This document shows, piece after piece, positions 39,916-51,689 of a DNA stretch of 64,000 bases (its first letter is position 1; every line of letters starts with the position of its first letter). Both the position numbers and the translations under genes were made by a program. This DNA comes from Litorilituus sediminis (GTDB taxonomy: Bacteria > Pseudomonadota > Gammaproteobacteria > Enterobacterales > Alteromonadaceae), in the NCBI RefSeq assembly GCF_004295665.1, contig NZ_CP034759.1, positions 2,480,001-2,544,000 on the forward strand. The letters are read 5' to 3'. The notes under the pieces are model-generated. The model did no database searches. It was not told the origin of the DNA and saw nothing but the letters and a program-made list of their open reading frames with translations.

Positions 39916-41280
39916 CTAGCTTTTTTTAGTTGGCCTTTGCCAGCCAGCGAGATTACGTTGCTTACCGCGGGCAATTGCTAACTCTTCATCAGCAACATCT
40001 TTACTGATCACCGAGCCTGCGCCAACAGTGGCTAATTTGCCCACAGTAACAGGGGCAACTAACGAACTATTAGAGCCAATAAAGGCGTTATCACCTATAG
40101 TCGTCGTTGATTTATTAACACCGTCATAATTACAAGTAATAGTACCAGCACCAATATTAACTTTACTGCCAATATCACTATTGCCTAAATAAGTTAAGTG
40201 CCCTGCTTTTGTACCTTCACCAAGGGTGGTTTTTTTAGTTTCAACAAAGTTACCTATATGTGAATCACGCTTCATTAAAGTATCAGGTCTGATGCGCGCA
40301 AATGGACCAACCGAACACTCAGCTTCGATTACAGAGTCTTCAATAACACTATTAGGCTTAATTACTACATTTTCACCTATAGTGGTATTTTTAATAATAC
40401 AGTTAGCCCCAATTGAAACGCCATCGGCTAAACTTACATTGCCCTCGAAGATGCAGTTAATATCAATACTAACTTCACTACCAACAGCTAACTTACCGCG
40501 GACATCAATACGTGCTGGATCACGTAAGCTTGCACCGGCTATCATTAACTCTTCTGCAATTCTGGCTTGATAAGCTCGCTCTAATGCTGCCAATTGCACA
40601 CGATTATTCGCCCCTTCCACTTCAATTTCAGTTTCTGGGTGTGCTGTTGCTATAGTTTTACCTTCTTGATGAGCCATAGCGATAATATCGGTTAAGTAAT
40701 ACTCGCCTTGAGCATTGTCATTAGATAAACCAGATAACCAACGCTTAAGATCACCGCCATTGGCTAATAATATACCTGTGTTAGCTTCATTAATGGCTAA
40801 TTGCTCAGGGTTAGCATCTTTTTGCTCAACAATACCAACAACATTATTTGCTTCACTACGAACAATACGGCCATAGCCAGTAGGATTGGCTAAATGAACC
40901 GTAAGTAATGCCATACCTTGTTCAGGTTTAGCGGCAAGTAAATTTTCTAAAGTTGAAACTTTAGTTAGTGGCACATCGCCATATAGCACTAACACATTTT
41001 CATCATCTTTAAGGTAAGGGCTTGCTTGATCAACAGCATGACCGGTACCAAGCTGTTCTGCTTGTTCAACAAAAGTTAAATCATCACCTTGAATTTGTTG
41101 TTTTAATACTTCACCACCAAAACCATAAACCAGGTAAATATTCTCTGCACCTAATTGACGCGCACTATCAATAACATGCCCTACCATGGGCTTTTCTGCT
41201 ACTGGATGAAGAACTTTAGGTAAAGAGGAGCGCATACGAGTACCTTTACCCGCAGCAAGAATGACAACAGAAAGAGACAT
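39916..41280 (-). CDS. glmU: Bifunctional N-acetylglucosamine-1-phosphate uridyltransferase / glucosamine-1-phosphate acetyltransferase
   Basis: A 454-residue enzyme, near the 456 of E. coli GlmU. The N-terminal uridyltransferase has [20 protein letters not shown] (about residues 5-24), EQLGTGHAV and YGDVPL. The C-terminal left-handed beta helix starts about residue 250 (hexapeptide repeats) and includes [19 protein letters not shown] and [13 protein letters not shown] (about 363-400) of the acetyltransferase site. It makes UDP-GlcNAc, the product branch from GlmS. In E. coli glmU follows atpC directly; here a two-gene cassette is inserted between them. Confidence 0.98.
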   Translation of the reverse strand: MSLSVVILAAGKGTRMRSSLPKVLHPVAEKPMVGHVIDSARQLGAENIYLVYGFGGEVLKQQIQGDDLTFVEQAEQLGTGHAVDQASPYLKDDENVLVLYGDVPLTKVSTLENLLAAKPEQGMALLTVHLANPTGYGRIVRSEANNVVGIVEQKDANPEQLAINEANTGILLANGGDLKRWLSGLSNDNAQGEYYLTDIIAMAHQEGKTIATAHPETEIEVEGANNRVQLAALERAYQARIAEELMIAGASLRDPARIDVRGKLAVGSEVSIDINCIFEGNVSLADGVSIGANCIIKNTTIGENVVIKPNSVIEDSVIEAECSVGPFARIRPDTLMKRDSHIGNFVETKKTTLGEGTKAGHLTYLGNSDIGSKVNIGAGTITCNYDGVNKSTTTIGDNAFIGSNSSLVAPVTVGKLATVGAGSVISKDVADEELAIARGKQRNLAGWQRPTKKS

Positions 41281-41343
41281 AGTTATCCTAAACTAAGATT
41301 GAATTTTTGCCTATTCTATCTCGCCTCAGCATAAATACCAACG

Positions 41344-42081
41344 CTAAGTTTTATGTAAAACACCAACTTCTAAATTTTCAAACCAATCCAAAAAGCGCTT
41401 AACATTATCACCCTTAAAAATTCTGCCATGTTGTGGACACATCAGCTCAACATCTAACTTACGAACTCGTCTTACCCAGTCATTTTTCGCATCATTTGAA
41501 GGCATCCAGCGCTGATGGAACATTTTCATCTTGCCAATATGCTCATCAAAGTCATCTACATACAAGGGGGCATCTACTGGCTCTAATGCTGCACCTATAT
41601 CCCCAGACATCAAAATTTTTGCTTCGCCATCGTAAACATTAAAGTTACCCGAAGAATGTAAATAATGCGCTGGTATAAAATCTAAAGAAATGCCGTCAAT
41701 TTTTAAGGTGTTGCCCTCATCAGGTATTGCAGAATATTTAATATTATTCATGCCAAAGTGGCGAATAAAGCTTTCCCAAAGCCAAGGTGAATGAAGGGTT
41801 GCTGAAGGTAATGCCTGATCCCAAAGACCAAGTGACGAAATAATGTCAGGATCTTGATGTGAGGCGAATAAATGGGTGATTTTATCAGCGGGCACCTGTT
41901 TAATCACAGCAGCCAGCATAGCGGAAAACAACTCAATACCACCGGGATCCATCAACAAAGAATTATTTTTACTCACCACCATATACTGATTAGTATCGAT
42001 AATTTCATTTGGTTTATCTTCATCTCTACCAAACATTAGCCAGGTATGGCTAGGGCTTTCAAATAGCTTTTGAGTTTTCAT
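41344..42081 (-). CDS. Diiron MBL-fold protein of the oxygen-binding ODP type
   Basis: A 245-residue protein with the metallo-beta-lactamase fold in the form used by flavodiiron proteins and ODP. The N-terminal NQYMVVSKNNSLLMDPGG (about residues 31-48) is followed by LFASHQDPDIISSL (about 80-93), where HxDPD replaces the usual HxHxDH. Further ligands are expected at FIPAHYLHSSGNF (about 142-154), MSGDIGAAL (about 166-174) and LMCPQHGRIF (about 220-229). No flavodoxin domain is present, so it resembles stand-alone ODP, known in Treponema as an oxygen/iron sensor for chemotaxis. AAGGAAG precedes the start. It follows the chemoreceptor-like gene by 21 nt. An enzymatic role cannot be excluded. 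Confidence 0.82.
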   Translation of the reverse strand: MKTQKLFESPSHTWLMFGRDEDKPNEIIDTNQYMVVSKNNSLLMDPGGIELFSAMLAAVIKQVPADKITHLFASHQDPDIISSLGLWDQALPSATLHSPWLWESFIRHFGMNNIKYSAIPDEGNTLKIDGISLDFIPAHYLHSSGNFNVYDGEAKILMSGDIGAALEPVDAPLYVDDFDEHIGKMKMFHQRWMPSNDAKNDWVRRVRKLDVELMCPQHGRIFKGDNVKRFLDWFENLEVGVLHKT

Positions 42082-42102
42082 TACTATGAGCTTCCTTTAT
42101 TA

Positions 42103-42714
42103 TTAGTATTCGTCCAGTTCAGCAACCATCTGTTGGGAGTAATTAATATGATCTTTAATTTTACCTGCAGCACCTTCAACATTATCAGCAACATTCACTA
42201 ACGCATCTTGATACTCTGAGCCTGCTTGTGACGCCTCTACTCGCGATAGCGTTGCCAAAATCACCGCATTACGAAGCTCATTACTTAATTCACTAAGCTC
42301 GTCGCTAAGTTGGTCTATTTGCTTTTTATAAGTATTATCTAAGGATTGCTGCGCAGATTTACAGCGTAAATAAACTTTATCTAGGCTATTGATAAAAGGT
42401 GAATCCTTTGCCAGTATATATACCGAATTAAAGTGCTTCATGGCACCATCAGCACGTACCTTTTCTGCGGAAGTTTGGCTTAATATGGCCGCTAACTTAT
42501 TGATGCGTTTTGACGAACGTATGGTGATATCTGCCAGGCGATCAATAAAATCTGTTAACGGTCGAAAACCTGCTGCTTTCTCCCCTGCACGTAAAGCCAC
42601 AGCCCTAGCATTACTAGCGGTTAACGATAGCTGCTGTGCAATTTGTGTGGCTTGGTCAAGTTTAGCGGCAATTTCTGCCACTGAGACAAAGTAATTTTGC
42701 GATAAATCAGACAT
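42103..42714 (-). CDS. Small soluble protein resembling a chemoreceptor signalling hairpin
   Basis: A 203-residue, largely helical protein without signal peptide or membrane segment. Residues about 25-61 align without gaps to the tip of methyl-accepting chemotaxis proteins: IAQQ, then SNA, then LRAGEKAAGF and a spaced LA, matching canonical IAxQTNLLALNA, EAARAGExGRGF and LA. A second, weaker stretch at about 147-190 (SRVEASQAGS, VNVADNV) has the same rhythm, so the protein may hold two degenerate hairpins. Several tip residues needed for CheA/CheW binding are altered. It is first in a two-gene unit with the ODP-like protein and has an FNR-type site upstream. The family resemblance is from reading alone. 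Confidence 0.7.
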   Translation of the reverse strand: MSDLSQNYFVSVAEIAAKLDQATQIAQQLSLTASNARAVALRAGEKAAGFRPLTDFIDRLADITIRSSKRINKLAAILSQTSAEKVRADGAMKHFNSVYILAKDSPFINSLDKVYLRCKSAQQSLDNTYKKQIDQLSDELSELSNELRNAVILATLSRVEASQAGSEYQDALVNVADNVEGAAGKIKDHINYSQQMVAELDEY

Positions 42715-42792
42715 GTAATATATTGAATTAAAGACATATCTATTAACTATAGACGGGGATTAACGCAATGGTAGTTTTGATAGCAGAGTTTT

Positions 42793-42835
42793 ATTTGAAT
42801 GTCTTAGTAGCTAAGCAAACTTTGATCTAGATCAA
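42793..42835 (-). promoter_or_regulatory. Perfect FNR-type site and probable promoter of the receptor-ODP pair
   Basis: TTGATCTAGATCAA at 42822-42835 matches the FNR/EtrA consensus TTGATnnnnATCAA exactly. A class II layout fits: the hexamer TCAAAT (minus strand, 42793-42798) lies where a -10 box would be if the site is centred near -41.5. The start codon is about 110 nt downstream. The site is symmetric and could act on either strand, but on plus it faces the end of the atp operon, so the receptor-ODP pair is the only sensible target. Confidence 0.7.
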
Positions 42836-42866
42836 GATTTTTAAATGATAAATTTTAGCCATAAAA

Positions 42867-42896
42867 AAACGAGTATCACCAAAGTAATACTCGTTT
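42867..42896 (-). terminator. Terminator of the ATP synthase operon
   Basis: A 10-bp stem AAACGAGTAT / ATACTCGTTT with a 10-nt loop, followed on the minus strand by a T run, about 55 nt after the atpC stop. Confidence 0.8.
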
Positions 42897-42950
42897 AATC
42901 AATTAGTCACTAAAACTTAGTGTTTATTTAGTTAATCCCCTAAGGAAGTA

Positions 42951-43373
42951 CTAAACTTTTTTCTTACCCGCTTGAATAACACGTAATTGCGCTATTGCAC
43001 GTGCCAATTCAGCTGCAACTTCTGCATAGTCTACATCAGCACTGTTTGCACTAATGTTTTCTTCTGCACGCTTCTTCGCTTCAATTGCTGCTTGTTCATC
43101 TAAATCATCTGCACGTGTTGCCACATCAGCTAACACAGTTACATTGTTCGGTTGAACTTCTAGCATACCACCTGAAAGGTAAATAACTTCTTCGCTACCA
43201 TCTTTCTTGGTGATAAGTGCCATACCAGGTTTTAGTGAGGTCAGTAAAGGTGCGTGACCAGGCATAATACCTAATTCACCTTCACTACCTGTGATCTGTA
43301 ATGATTTAATGCTGCCAGAAAATAAGCTTTCTTCAGCACTTACTACATTAAGATTTACAGTTAATAATGCCAT
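42951..43373 (-). CDS. atpC: F0F1 ATP synthase subunit epsilon
   Basis: A 140-residue epsilon subunit: [19 protein letters not shown] at the start, [19 protein letters not shown] (about residues 28-46), and a C-terminal helical hairpin rich in Ala, Glu and Arg. Epsilon links the F1 rotor to the c-ring and can inhibit ATP hydrolysis. Last gene of the atp operon, 60 nt after atpD. Confidence 0.96.
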   Translation of the reverse strand: MALLTVNLNVVSAEESLFSGSIKSLQITGSEGELGIMPGHAPLLTSLKPGMALITKKDGSEEVIYLSGGMLEVQPNNVTVLADVATRADDLDEQAAIEAKKRAEENISANSADVDYAEVAAELARAIAQLRVIQAGKKKV

Positions 43374-43433
43374 TTGACTCGACCTCTTATGCTGTAAGCA
43401 CTTATAACTTAATTACAAGTGCTTACCAGATGA

Positions 43434-44834
<1,401 letters not shown>

Positions 44835-44909
44835 TTAAAGCTAGCTAACCTATATGAGTATTAACTAGCTTGTCGTTAAATTACGAAACTCTCGTTGCCA
44901 AATATTGGC

Positions 44910-45773
44910 TTACCCTACCGCAGCTGCACCAGCAACAATCTCACCCAACTCTTGAGTAATCGCTGCTTGACGCGCTTTGTTAAATACCAATTGCAGATCA
45001 TCAATTAACTCACCAGCATTATCTGTAGCGGCTTTCATTGCAATCATACGGGCTGCTTGTTCACAAGCTAGGTTTTCAACCACGCCTTGGTATACTTGAG
45101 ATTCAATATAACGAACCAATAATTGATCTAACAATACGTTAGCATCTGGCTCGTAAATGTAATCCCAACGATGACTAATTTCTTCGTCATCTGATTTCGG
45201 TAAAGGTAACAACTGATCTACTGTTGGCTGTTGCGTCATAGTATTAACAAACTTGTTATATACCACGAACAACTTATCAATTTCACCGTCATCATAAGCT
45301 TTAAGCATAACCTTAACGCTACCAACTAAATCAGTAACTGAAGGGTTATCACCTAAGCCAGAGATTTGTGCAGTAACTTTAGCGCCCATGTTGTTAAAGA
45401 ATGATGTTGCTTTTGAACCCACAACAGCAAACTCAACTTCGGCACCTGCTGCTTGCTGCTGTGCAGCATCAGCTAGAACTTTCTTAAATAAGTTAATATT
45501 TAAGCCACCACACAAACCACGGTCGGTTGAGACAACAATATAGCCAACACGCTTAGTTTCACGCTCTTCCATATAAGGATGGCGATACTCTAAGTTACCA
45601 AGCGCAATATGACCGATCACGTTTCGTATATTTGTCGCATATGGACGAGATGCTGCCATGCTATCTTGCGCTTTACGCATTTTACTAGCAGCAACCATTT
45701 CCATAGCGTTTGTGATCTTTTGAGTGTTTTGAACACTCGCAATCTTGGTTTTTATTTCTTTACCAACGGCCAT
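44910..45773 (-). CDS. atpG: F0F1 ATP synthase subunit gamma
   Basis: A 287-residue rotor subunit with conserved ends: [20 protein letters not shown] and [14 protein letters not shown] at the N-terminus, and [17 protein letters not shown] (about residues 245-261) and [12 protein letters not shown] at the C-terminus; these two helices form the coiled-coil shaft. [16 protein letters not shown] (about 84-99) is also typical. Confidence 0.97.
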   Translation of the reverse strand: MAVGKEIKTKIASVQNTQKITNAMEMVAASKMRKAQDSMAASRPYATNIRNVIGHIALGNLEYRHPYMEERETKRVGYIVVSTDRGLCGGLNINLFKKVLADAAQQQAAGAEVEFAVVGSKATSFFNNMGAKVTAQISGLGDNPSVTDLVGSVKVMLKAYDDGEIDKLFVVYNKFVNTMTQQPTVDQLLPLPKSDDEEISHRWDYIYEPDANVLLDQLLVRYIESQVYQGVVENLACEQAARMIAMKAATDNAGELIDDLQLVFNKARQAAITQELGEIVAGAAAVG

Positions 45774-45812
45774 GACTCTATCTCCGAAAAGGTTTCTTAA
45801 TTAAAGACTCGA

Positions 45813-47354
45813 TTACCAAGTTTGCGTTGACTTAAAAGACTCAAGTACTTTAGCAAGACCAGCTTCGATATCTTTATCGTAGTTACCTGATTCGTTGATT
45901 TTAGCCATCAACTCCGCATGCTCATTCGTTGCATAAGCTAATAATGCTGCTTCAAAATCATTGATTTTGTTGATTTCAACATCATTTAAGTAGCCTTTCT
46001 CTGCTGCAAATAAAGATACTGCAGTTTCAGCAACTGAAAGCGGAGAGTATTGCTTCTGCTTCATCAATTCAGTAACACGTTGACCATGCTCTAATTGAGC
46101 ACGCGTCGCGTCATCTAAATCTGATGCGAACTGAGCAAATGCCGCTAATTCACGGTATTGAGCTAGGGCTAAACGTACACCACCACCAAGTTTCTTGATG
46201 ATCTTAGTTTGCGCTGCACCACCAACACGAGATACAGATAAACCAGCATTTACCGCAGGACGAATACCTGAGTTGAATAAATCAGTCTCTAGGAAGATTT
46301 GACCATCGGTAATTGAGATTACGTTAGTTGGTACGAATGCAGATACGTCACCCGCTTGTGTTTCGATAATAGGTAATGCAGTTAAAGAACCTGTTTTACC
46401 TTTTACTTCACCGTTAGTGAACTTTTCAACATACGCTTCGTTTACACGAGCAGCACGTTCTAGTAAACGACTGTGAAGATAGAATACGTCACCTGGGTAT
46501 GCTTCACGACCTGGCGGACGACGTAAAAGTAATGAAATTTGACGGTAAGCAACAGCTTGCTTAGACAAATCATCATATACGATTAACGCATCTTCACCGC
46601 GATCACGGAAGTATTCACCCATTGAACAACCTGAGTAAGGTGCTAAGTATTGTAATGCTGCAGCTTCAGAAGCAGATGCAACAACAACGATAGTATTTGA
46701 TAACGCGCCGTGCTCTTCTAAACTACGTACAACGTTTGCAACAGTCGATGCTTTTTGACCGATAGCTACATAAATACTCTTAATACCAGTGTTCTTTTGG
46801 TTAATGATTGCATCTAATGCAATCGCTGATTTACCGATCTGACGGTCACCAATGATAAGCTCACGTTGACCACGACCGATTGGAATCATAGAGTCAATTG
46901 ACTTGATACCAGTTTGAACTGGTTGGTCAACTGATTTACGGTCGATAACACCTGGTGCAACAACTTCTACTGGAGAGAAGCCATCGTTTTCAATTGGGCC
47001 TTTGCCATCAATTGGCTCACCTAATGTGTTAACTACACGGCCTAAAAGACCACGACCTACTGGTACTTCCAAAATACGGCCAGTACCTTTAACTTTTTGT
47101 CCTTCAGCTAAATCAGCATAAGGACCCATTACTACCGCACCTACCGAATCACGGTCTAGGTTTAACGCGATAGCATAACGACTACCAGGAAGTTCGATCA
47201 TTTCACCTTGCATTACATCGGCAAGGCCATGGATACGAATGATACCGTCTGTTACAGAAACGATAGTACCTTCGTTACGAGCTTCGCTGACAACGTCGAA
47301 CTGTTCAATACGATTTTTGATCAGTTCAGCGATTTCAGTGGAATTCAGTTGCAT
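45813..47354 (-). CDS. atpA: F0F1 ATP synthase subunit alpha
   Basis: A 513-residue subunit, the length of E. coli AtpA. The nucleotide loop is [15 protein letters not shown] (about residues 169-183) in the non-catalytic form, and [17 protein letters not shown] (about 363-379) is the ATP-synthase alpha/beta signature. It starts 15 nt after atpH. Confidence 0.98.
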   Translation of the reverse strand: MQLNSTEIAELIKNRIEQFDVVSEARNEGTIVSVTDGIIRIHGLADVMQGEMIELPGSRYAIALNLDRDSVGAVVMGPYADLAEGQKVKGTGRILEVPVGRGLLGRVVNTLGEPIDGKGPIENDGFSPVEVVAPGVIDRKSVDQPVQTGIKSIDSMIPIGRGQRELIIGDRQIGKSAIALDAIINQKNTGIKSIYVAIGQKASTVANVVRSLEEHGALSNTIVVVASASEAAALQYLAPYSGCSMGEYFRDRGEDALIVYDDLSKQAVAYRQISLLLRRPPGREAYPGDVFYLHSRLLERAARVNEAYVEKFTNGEVKGKTGSLTALPIIETQAGDVSAFVPTNVISITDGQIFLETDLFNSGIRPAVNAGLSVSRVGGAAQTKIIKKLGGGVRLALAQYRELAAFAQFASDLDDATRAQLEHGQRVTELMKQKQYSPLSVAETAVSLFAAEKGYLNDVEINKINDFEAALLAYATNEHAELMAKINESGNYDKDIEAGLAKVLESFKSTQTW

Positions 47355-47369
47355 GCTCTGTTCCCTTAT

Positions 47370-47903
47370 CTAAGATTGTAGCGTTGAAGCTAGGCGGCTC
47401 AATTTACCTTGAACCGAACCATCGATGACCATATCACCTGCTTGAATAATCAAGCCAGATACTATGCTCGCGTCAACAGTACAATTAAGCTTTACTTTAC
47501 GTGCCAAGCGCTTTTCAAGCGCGGCGCTTAATGTTGTTTTTTGCTCTGCAGTAACTTCTACCGCAGAGGTTACATCCACAGTGACTTCTTGTTCATATTC
47601 GGCTTTTAAAGCAACGAATTGTTCAAGCACTTGTGGTAGCACCAACAAACGTTCGTTTTCGGCCATCACTTTTAAAAAGTTTTGACCTTGGCTGTCTACT
47701 TGCTCGCCGCAAACATTAATAAATAATGCTTGTGCTTGCTCAACAGAAGCGCCACCCGATAAATAACCAACAATGGTCTCATCTTTAGCTACTTCTGCAG
47801 CAAATGTTAACTGGGCTAACCAGCTATCAATTGCTTTTGCTTCAACAGCAAAGTCGAACGCTGCTTTAGCGTAAGGACGAGCGACAGTTGTCAATTCAGA
47901 CAT
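47370..47903 (-). CDS. atpH: F0F1 ATP synthase subunit delta
   Basis: A 177-residue stator subunit: TVARPYAKAAFDFAVE at the N-terminus and the conserved C-terminal SIVSGLIIQAGDMVIDGSVQ (about residues 144-163) followed by KLSRLA. It fixes F1 to the b-subunit stalk. 12 nt separate it from atpF. Confidence 0.96.
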   Translation of the reverse strand: MSELTTVARPYAKAAFDFAVEAKAIDSWLAQLTFAAEVAKDETIVGYLSGGASVEQAQALFINVCGEQVDSQGQNFLKVMAENERLLVLPQVLEQFVALKAEYEQEVTVDVTSAVEVTAEQKTTLSAALEKRLARKVKLNCTVDASIVSGLIIQAGDMVIDGSVQGKLSRLASTLQS

Positions 47904-47915
47904 AGCTCTTTCCTC

Positions 47916-48386
47916 TTAAAGTTCAGCGACGAGTTTATCTAAAATGTCGCTGTGTGCAGCGGCATCAATTGAACGCTCAAGAATTTTCTCGGCACCGGCA
48001 ACAGCAAGAATAGCAACTTGTTTGCGTAATTCTTCTTTAGCACGGTTACGTTCAGTTTCAATTTCTGCGTGACCCGCAGCTAAGATTCTTTCTTTCTCAG
48101 CTTGTGCCTTACCAGCAGCTTCTTCAACAATTTTAGCTTCATGCTTTTTAGCAGCTTCTACAATAGAGGCAGCTTCAGCTTTCGCTTCTTTTAGTTGAGC
48201 TGTGGCTTTCTCTTGAGCTAACTCAAGATCTTTCGCAGCACGGTCTGAAGCAGCAAGTCCATCAGCAATAGTTTTCTGACGTTCTTCAATGGCACCAATG
48301 ATTGGTGGCCATACATACTTCATGCAAAAAAGTACAAATACGACAAATGCGATTAATTGCCCAATCAGGGTCATATTAATATCCAT
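47916..48386 (-). CDS. atpF: F0F1 ATP synthase subunit b
   Basis: A 156-residue subunit, the same length as E. coli AtpF. One N-terminal membrane helix ([20 protein letters not shown]) is followed by a long charged, Ala-rich coiled coil that forms the peripheral stalk dimer. Confidence 0.97.
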   Translation of the reverse strand: MDINMTLIGQLIAFVVFVLFCMKYVWPPIIGAIEERQKTIADGLAASDRAAKDLELAQEKATAQLKEAKAEAASIVEAAKKHEAKIVEEAAGKAQAEKERILAAGHAEIETERNRAKEELRKQVAILAVAGAEKILERSIDAAAHSDILDKLVAEL

Positions 48387-48429
48387 TGTGCGTACCTCCT
48401 ATTCAATTCGCTATAAAAAAAGGGGTTTC

Positions 48430-48669
<240 letters not shown>

Positions 48670-48767
48670 TTAAAGTAAAGTTTAAAGTTAAAAAAATTGT
48701 ACATGGGCTTCCTGCCCTTTGCCCCTTAGGGCCGAAATCAAATTCGTATTAAATTGTGTCCTACAAT

Positions 48768-49592
<825 letters not shown>

Positions 49593-49985
49593 CTATAAAT
49601 TGCCGCTTTTTCTTAGTAACAAAGGAGTTACCAAAGGCAAAGCCACAACTAAACAAAACATGCTAAAAAATGGTACCGGCAGTAGCACTAAAAACTTAAA
49701 GGCGAGTGCAAATAAAAAAGCCGTTAAACCCATTTTTAACTTCACGCCACTAAAGAAAGAATCAACAACCTTCTTTGATGACTGCGCCCCTGCATATTTA
49801 AATGCTTTATAGGCAAATACTATATTAGGGATAATGACAACAAAGCCACCAACCAATGCCGATTTGGCATAGTCAAAACCCCAGAAATAACAAATTAATA
49901 GCGTTAAAATAATTACTATGCTTATAGCTAACATATTCTGTTTAAAGGCAAAATCACGCCCTGCTTTTGTTAGACTATTTCTCAT
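49593..49985 (-). CDS. atpI: ATP synthase accessory protein AtpI
   Basis: A 130-residue membrane protein with four hydrophobic segments and a conserved GFVVIIPNIVFAYKAFKYAG stretch (about residues 46-65), the AtpI signature. It is the first gene of the operon. AtpI is thought to help c-ring assembly or Mg supply. Confidence 0.93.
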   Translation of the reverse strand: MRNSLTKAGRDFAFKQNMLAISIVIILTLLICYFWGFDYAKSALVGGFVVIIPNIVFAYKAFKYAGAQSSKKVVDSFFSGVKLKMGLTAFLFALAFKFLVLLPVPFFSMFCLVVALPLVTPLLLRKSGNL

Positions 49986-50072
49986 AGATAATTTGAACTA
50001 ATTTCTACGAATAAAATCGTATAAATCTTAGTTGTTTAAAGTAAAAACTTTAACGCTAAAAAAGTTTGCGCA

Positions 50073-50100
50073 AGTATACTTAATCTGGCTTTTTTTGCAA
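50073..50100 (-). promoter_or_regulatory. Candidate promoter of the atp operon
   Basis: On the minus strand, TTGCAA and TATACT are separated by 16 bp and lie about 90 bp upstream of atpI. Both hexamers match sigma-70 elements well. Confidence 0.55.
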
Positions 50101-50235
50101 GAAATTAGGGCAAGCAACGCCCTTTATTTGTGCGAATAACATATATTCATAGTAGAAATATCACAGCACTAGTGTGATTATTAACCGCTTGCCGATAATA
50201 ACTGGTTGATCTGTGACAAAAGACAAATTCTTAGT

Positions 50236-50961
50236 TTAATTAGCTTCCTGCAGAAAATAATAATCTATCTCTCGAGATATATTATAACGATAGCGATTGA
50301 TAAAACGATTAAACCAAGACTCTCGCCACGTACTAGGCTCCTTTACCAATGGAAAACCTTCATTAACTGAGAAATACATATTATTAATAAAGTTGCCAGA
50401 ACTAACCTCAAAAATACTCACAGGAGGAACAGACATTCTTGCTCCCTTTCTATATTCATAACCTGTACCGCTAGTAAGGTAGGTCGATGCATAGCAATTA
50501 CCGTTTATAGGCTTTTTATTATTTTCCATTATCATCACATAGTCTTGCCCTTTGGCGGCATCAAGTATTTTCAATTTATAAGCTTCAGCCAAATAGGGTT
50601 CATCACCAATATCATAATACTTCACATAATCATTGAAGCTAACTCTAGATACATTAGCTGTTATATCAACAAGCTCAACATGATGGCGAGTGAATCCCTT
50701 GGTTAGCTCTTCCACAATCAACTGGTTATGATCAAAGGCATTCTCTTCGTAGTGGTTTTTATTATGAAAGGCAGTAAAGCCAATGTACCTTATGCAAATA
50801 GCGTCATCTAAATCTGTAATTAAGGCAACACTCTTAAGGTTAGCTTTGGCAAATGAACCCTTTTTACTTCCATTTGATACGCATGCGGAAATCAAAATTA
50901 AAAGTAAGGTCATTAGGAATATCTGACCAACTGATTTAGGTGTGCAACTCAGATAACACAT
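50236..50961 (-). CDS. Lipoprotein, function unknown
   Basis: A 241-residue protein with a lipoprotein signal peptide: the hydrophobic stretch IFLMTLLLILISAC ends at the lipid-carrying Cys (about residue 27). The n-region is long for a lipoprotein; a shorter start at Met17 is possible, but AAGGA before 50961 supports the long form. I recognise no family. Five cysteines occur in total, three after the signal. It lies alone between the atp operon and the rRNA operon. Confidence 0.7.
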   Translation of the reverse strand: MCYLSCTPKSVGQIFLMTLLLILISACVSNGSKKGSFAKANLKSVALITDLDDAICIRYIGFTAFHNKNHYEENAFDHNQLIVEELTKGFTRHHVELVDITANVSRVSFNDYVKYYDIGDEPYLAEAYKLKILDAAKGQDYVMIMENNKKPINGNCYASTYLTSGTGYEYRKGARMSVPPVSIFEVSSGNFINNMYFSVNEGFPLVKEPSTWRESWFNRFINRYRYNISREIDYYFLQEAN

Positions 50962-50979
50962 TTAAAGTTCCTTTTTAAT

Positions 50980-51140
50980 TAACAATGCACTACATACTGT
51001 GCGAATAGAAGATACATTAATCATTAACAGATATAAACCGGAATCTATAAGGACTAGATAAATCTTACGATTAATTTTGATATGGCAAATGGAATATAGG
51101 TTGTTGTATATCGATGAAACTAAGCTAAGCTTATTGGTTT
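50980..51140 (-). repeat. Possible fourth, strongly decayed 5S-like unit
   Basis: The stretch ATATGGCAAATGGAATATAG and the following bases resemble the matching part of the decayed 5S units to its right (ATGGCGAGTGGGATGAGTGG), and the join to the next unit (AAACTAAGC...GTTAAATCCCC) is also similar. Similarity fades further left. It is weak evidence and could be chance in an AT-rich region. Confidence 0.3.
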
Positions 51141-51166
51141 GTTAAATCCCCGAACGCAGAAAAGCA

Positions 51167-51196
51167 AAAAGCCCGTAACGTATGTTACGGGCTTTT
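51167..51196 (-). terminator. Terminator of decayed 5S unit A
   Basis: A perfect 13-bp stem AAAAGCCCGTAAC / GTTACGGGCTTTT with loop GTAT. The same hairpin as in unit B and, with loop TTGT, after the 5S of operon 2. Confidence 0.85.
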
Positions 51197-51216
51197 ATGT
51201 TCTTTTTAAAAACAGT

Positions 51217-51340
51217 GGCGCTTAGCAATGTCCTACGCTCACATAAAGAGACAACAGCCACACGCTATCACCTTCAGCACTACTGCATTGCACTTCTGCT
51301 TATCTTAGGTATAGCGAATGGGATGAGTGGTTCTATATCG
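51217..51340 (-). pseudogene. Decayed 5S rRNA copy A
   Basis: It shares the 3' acceptor side (GGCGCTTAGCAATGTCCTAC) and scattered blocks with the intact 5S gene, but the loop A to helix III portion is replaced (CACATAAAGAGACAAC), and the 5' strand that should close the terminal helix (GTCGCTAAGC) is absent. It cannot fold as 5S rRNA. Confidence 0.8.
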
Positions 51341-51407
51341 ATAATATTCAACTTCGACATTAAACACTAACTTATCTGCTTGTTAAATCCCCAAACGCAG
51401 AAAAGAT

Positions 51408-51437
51408 AAAAGCCCGTAACGTATGTTACGGGCTTTT
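51408..51437 (-). terminator. Terminator of decayed 5S unit B
   Basis: A perfect 13-bp stem AAAAGCCCGTAAC / GTTACGGGCTTTT with loop GTAT, identical to that of unit A. Confidence 0.85.
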
Positions 51438-51445
51438 CATAATTA

Positions 51446-51575
51446 GGCGCTTAGCAATGTCCTACTCTCACATAAAGAGACAACACCCACACGCTATCAC
51501 CTTTGGCGCTATTGCATTGCACTTCTGCTTTTCTTAGGTATGGCGAGTGGGATGAGTGGCTCGCTATCTGCAATT
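51446..51575 (-). pseudogene. Decayed 5S rRNA copy B
   Basis: It carries the same derived changes as copy A (CACATAAAGAGACAAC, CACACGCTATCACCTT, CTTAGGTATNGCGA), so A and B come from one already-decayed copy that was then duplicated. Copy B keeps TCTCAC and GGCGCTATTGCATT closer to the intact gene. Confidence 0.8.
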
Positions 51576-51649
51576 AAAGCTAGGCGCATCAGAATCTGCG
51601 ATACTAACTAAACTTAGTAGCTTGTAAAATCCCCAAACGCAAAAAAGCA

Positions 51650-51680
51650 AAAAGCCCGACACTTTCGTATCGGGCTTTTC
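51650..51680 (-). terminator. Terminator directly after the intact 5S of rRNA operon 1
   Basis: Stem AAAAGCCCGA / TCGGGCTTTT, 10 bp plus possible inner pairs, followed by a T run on the minus strand. Its inner sequence differs from the GTAAC/GTTAC form in the next two hairpins. Confidence 0.85.
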
Positions 51681-51689
51681 TTAATTAGG

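Noticed and set aside
51182..51370. A 62-residue frame in the tandem 5S-like region
   Set aside because: It runs through a terminator hairpin and decayed 5S sequence and has no ribosome site.
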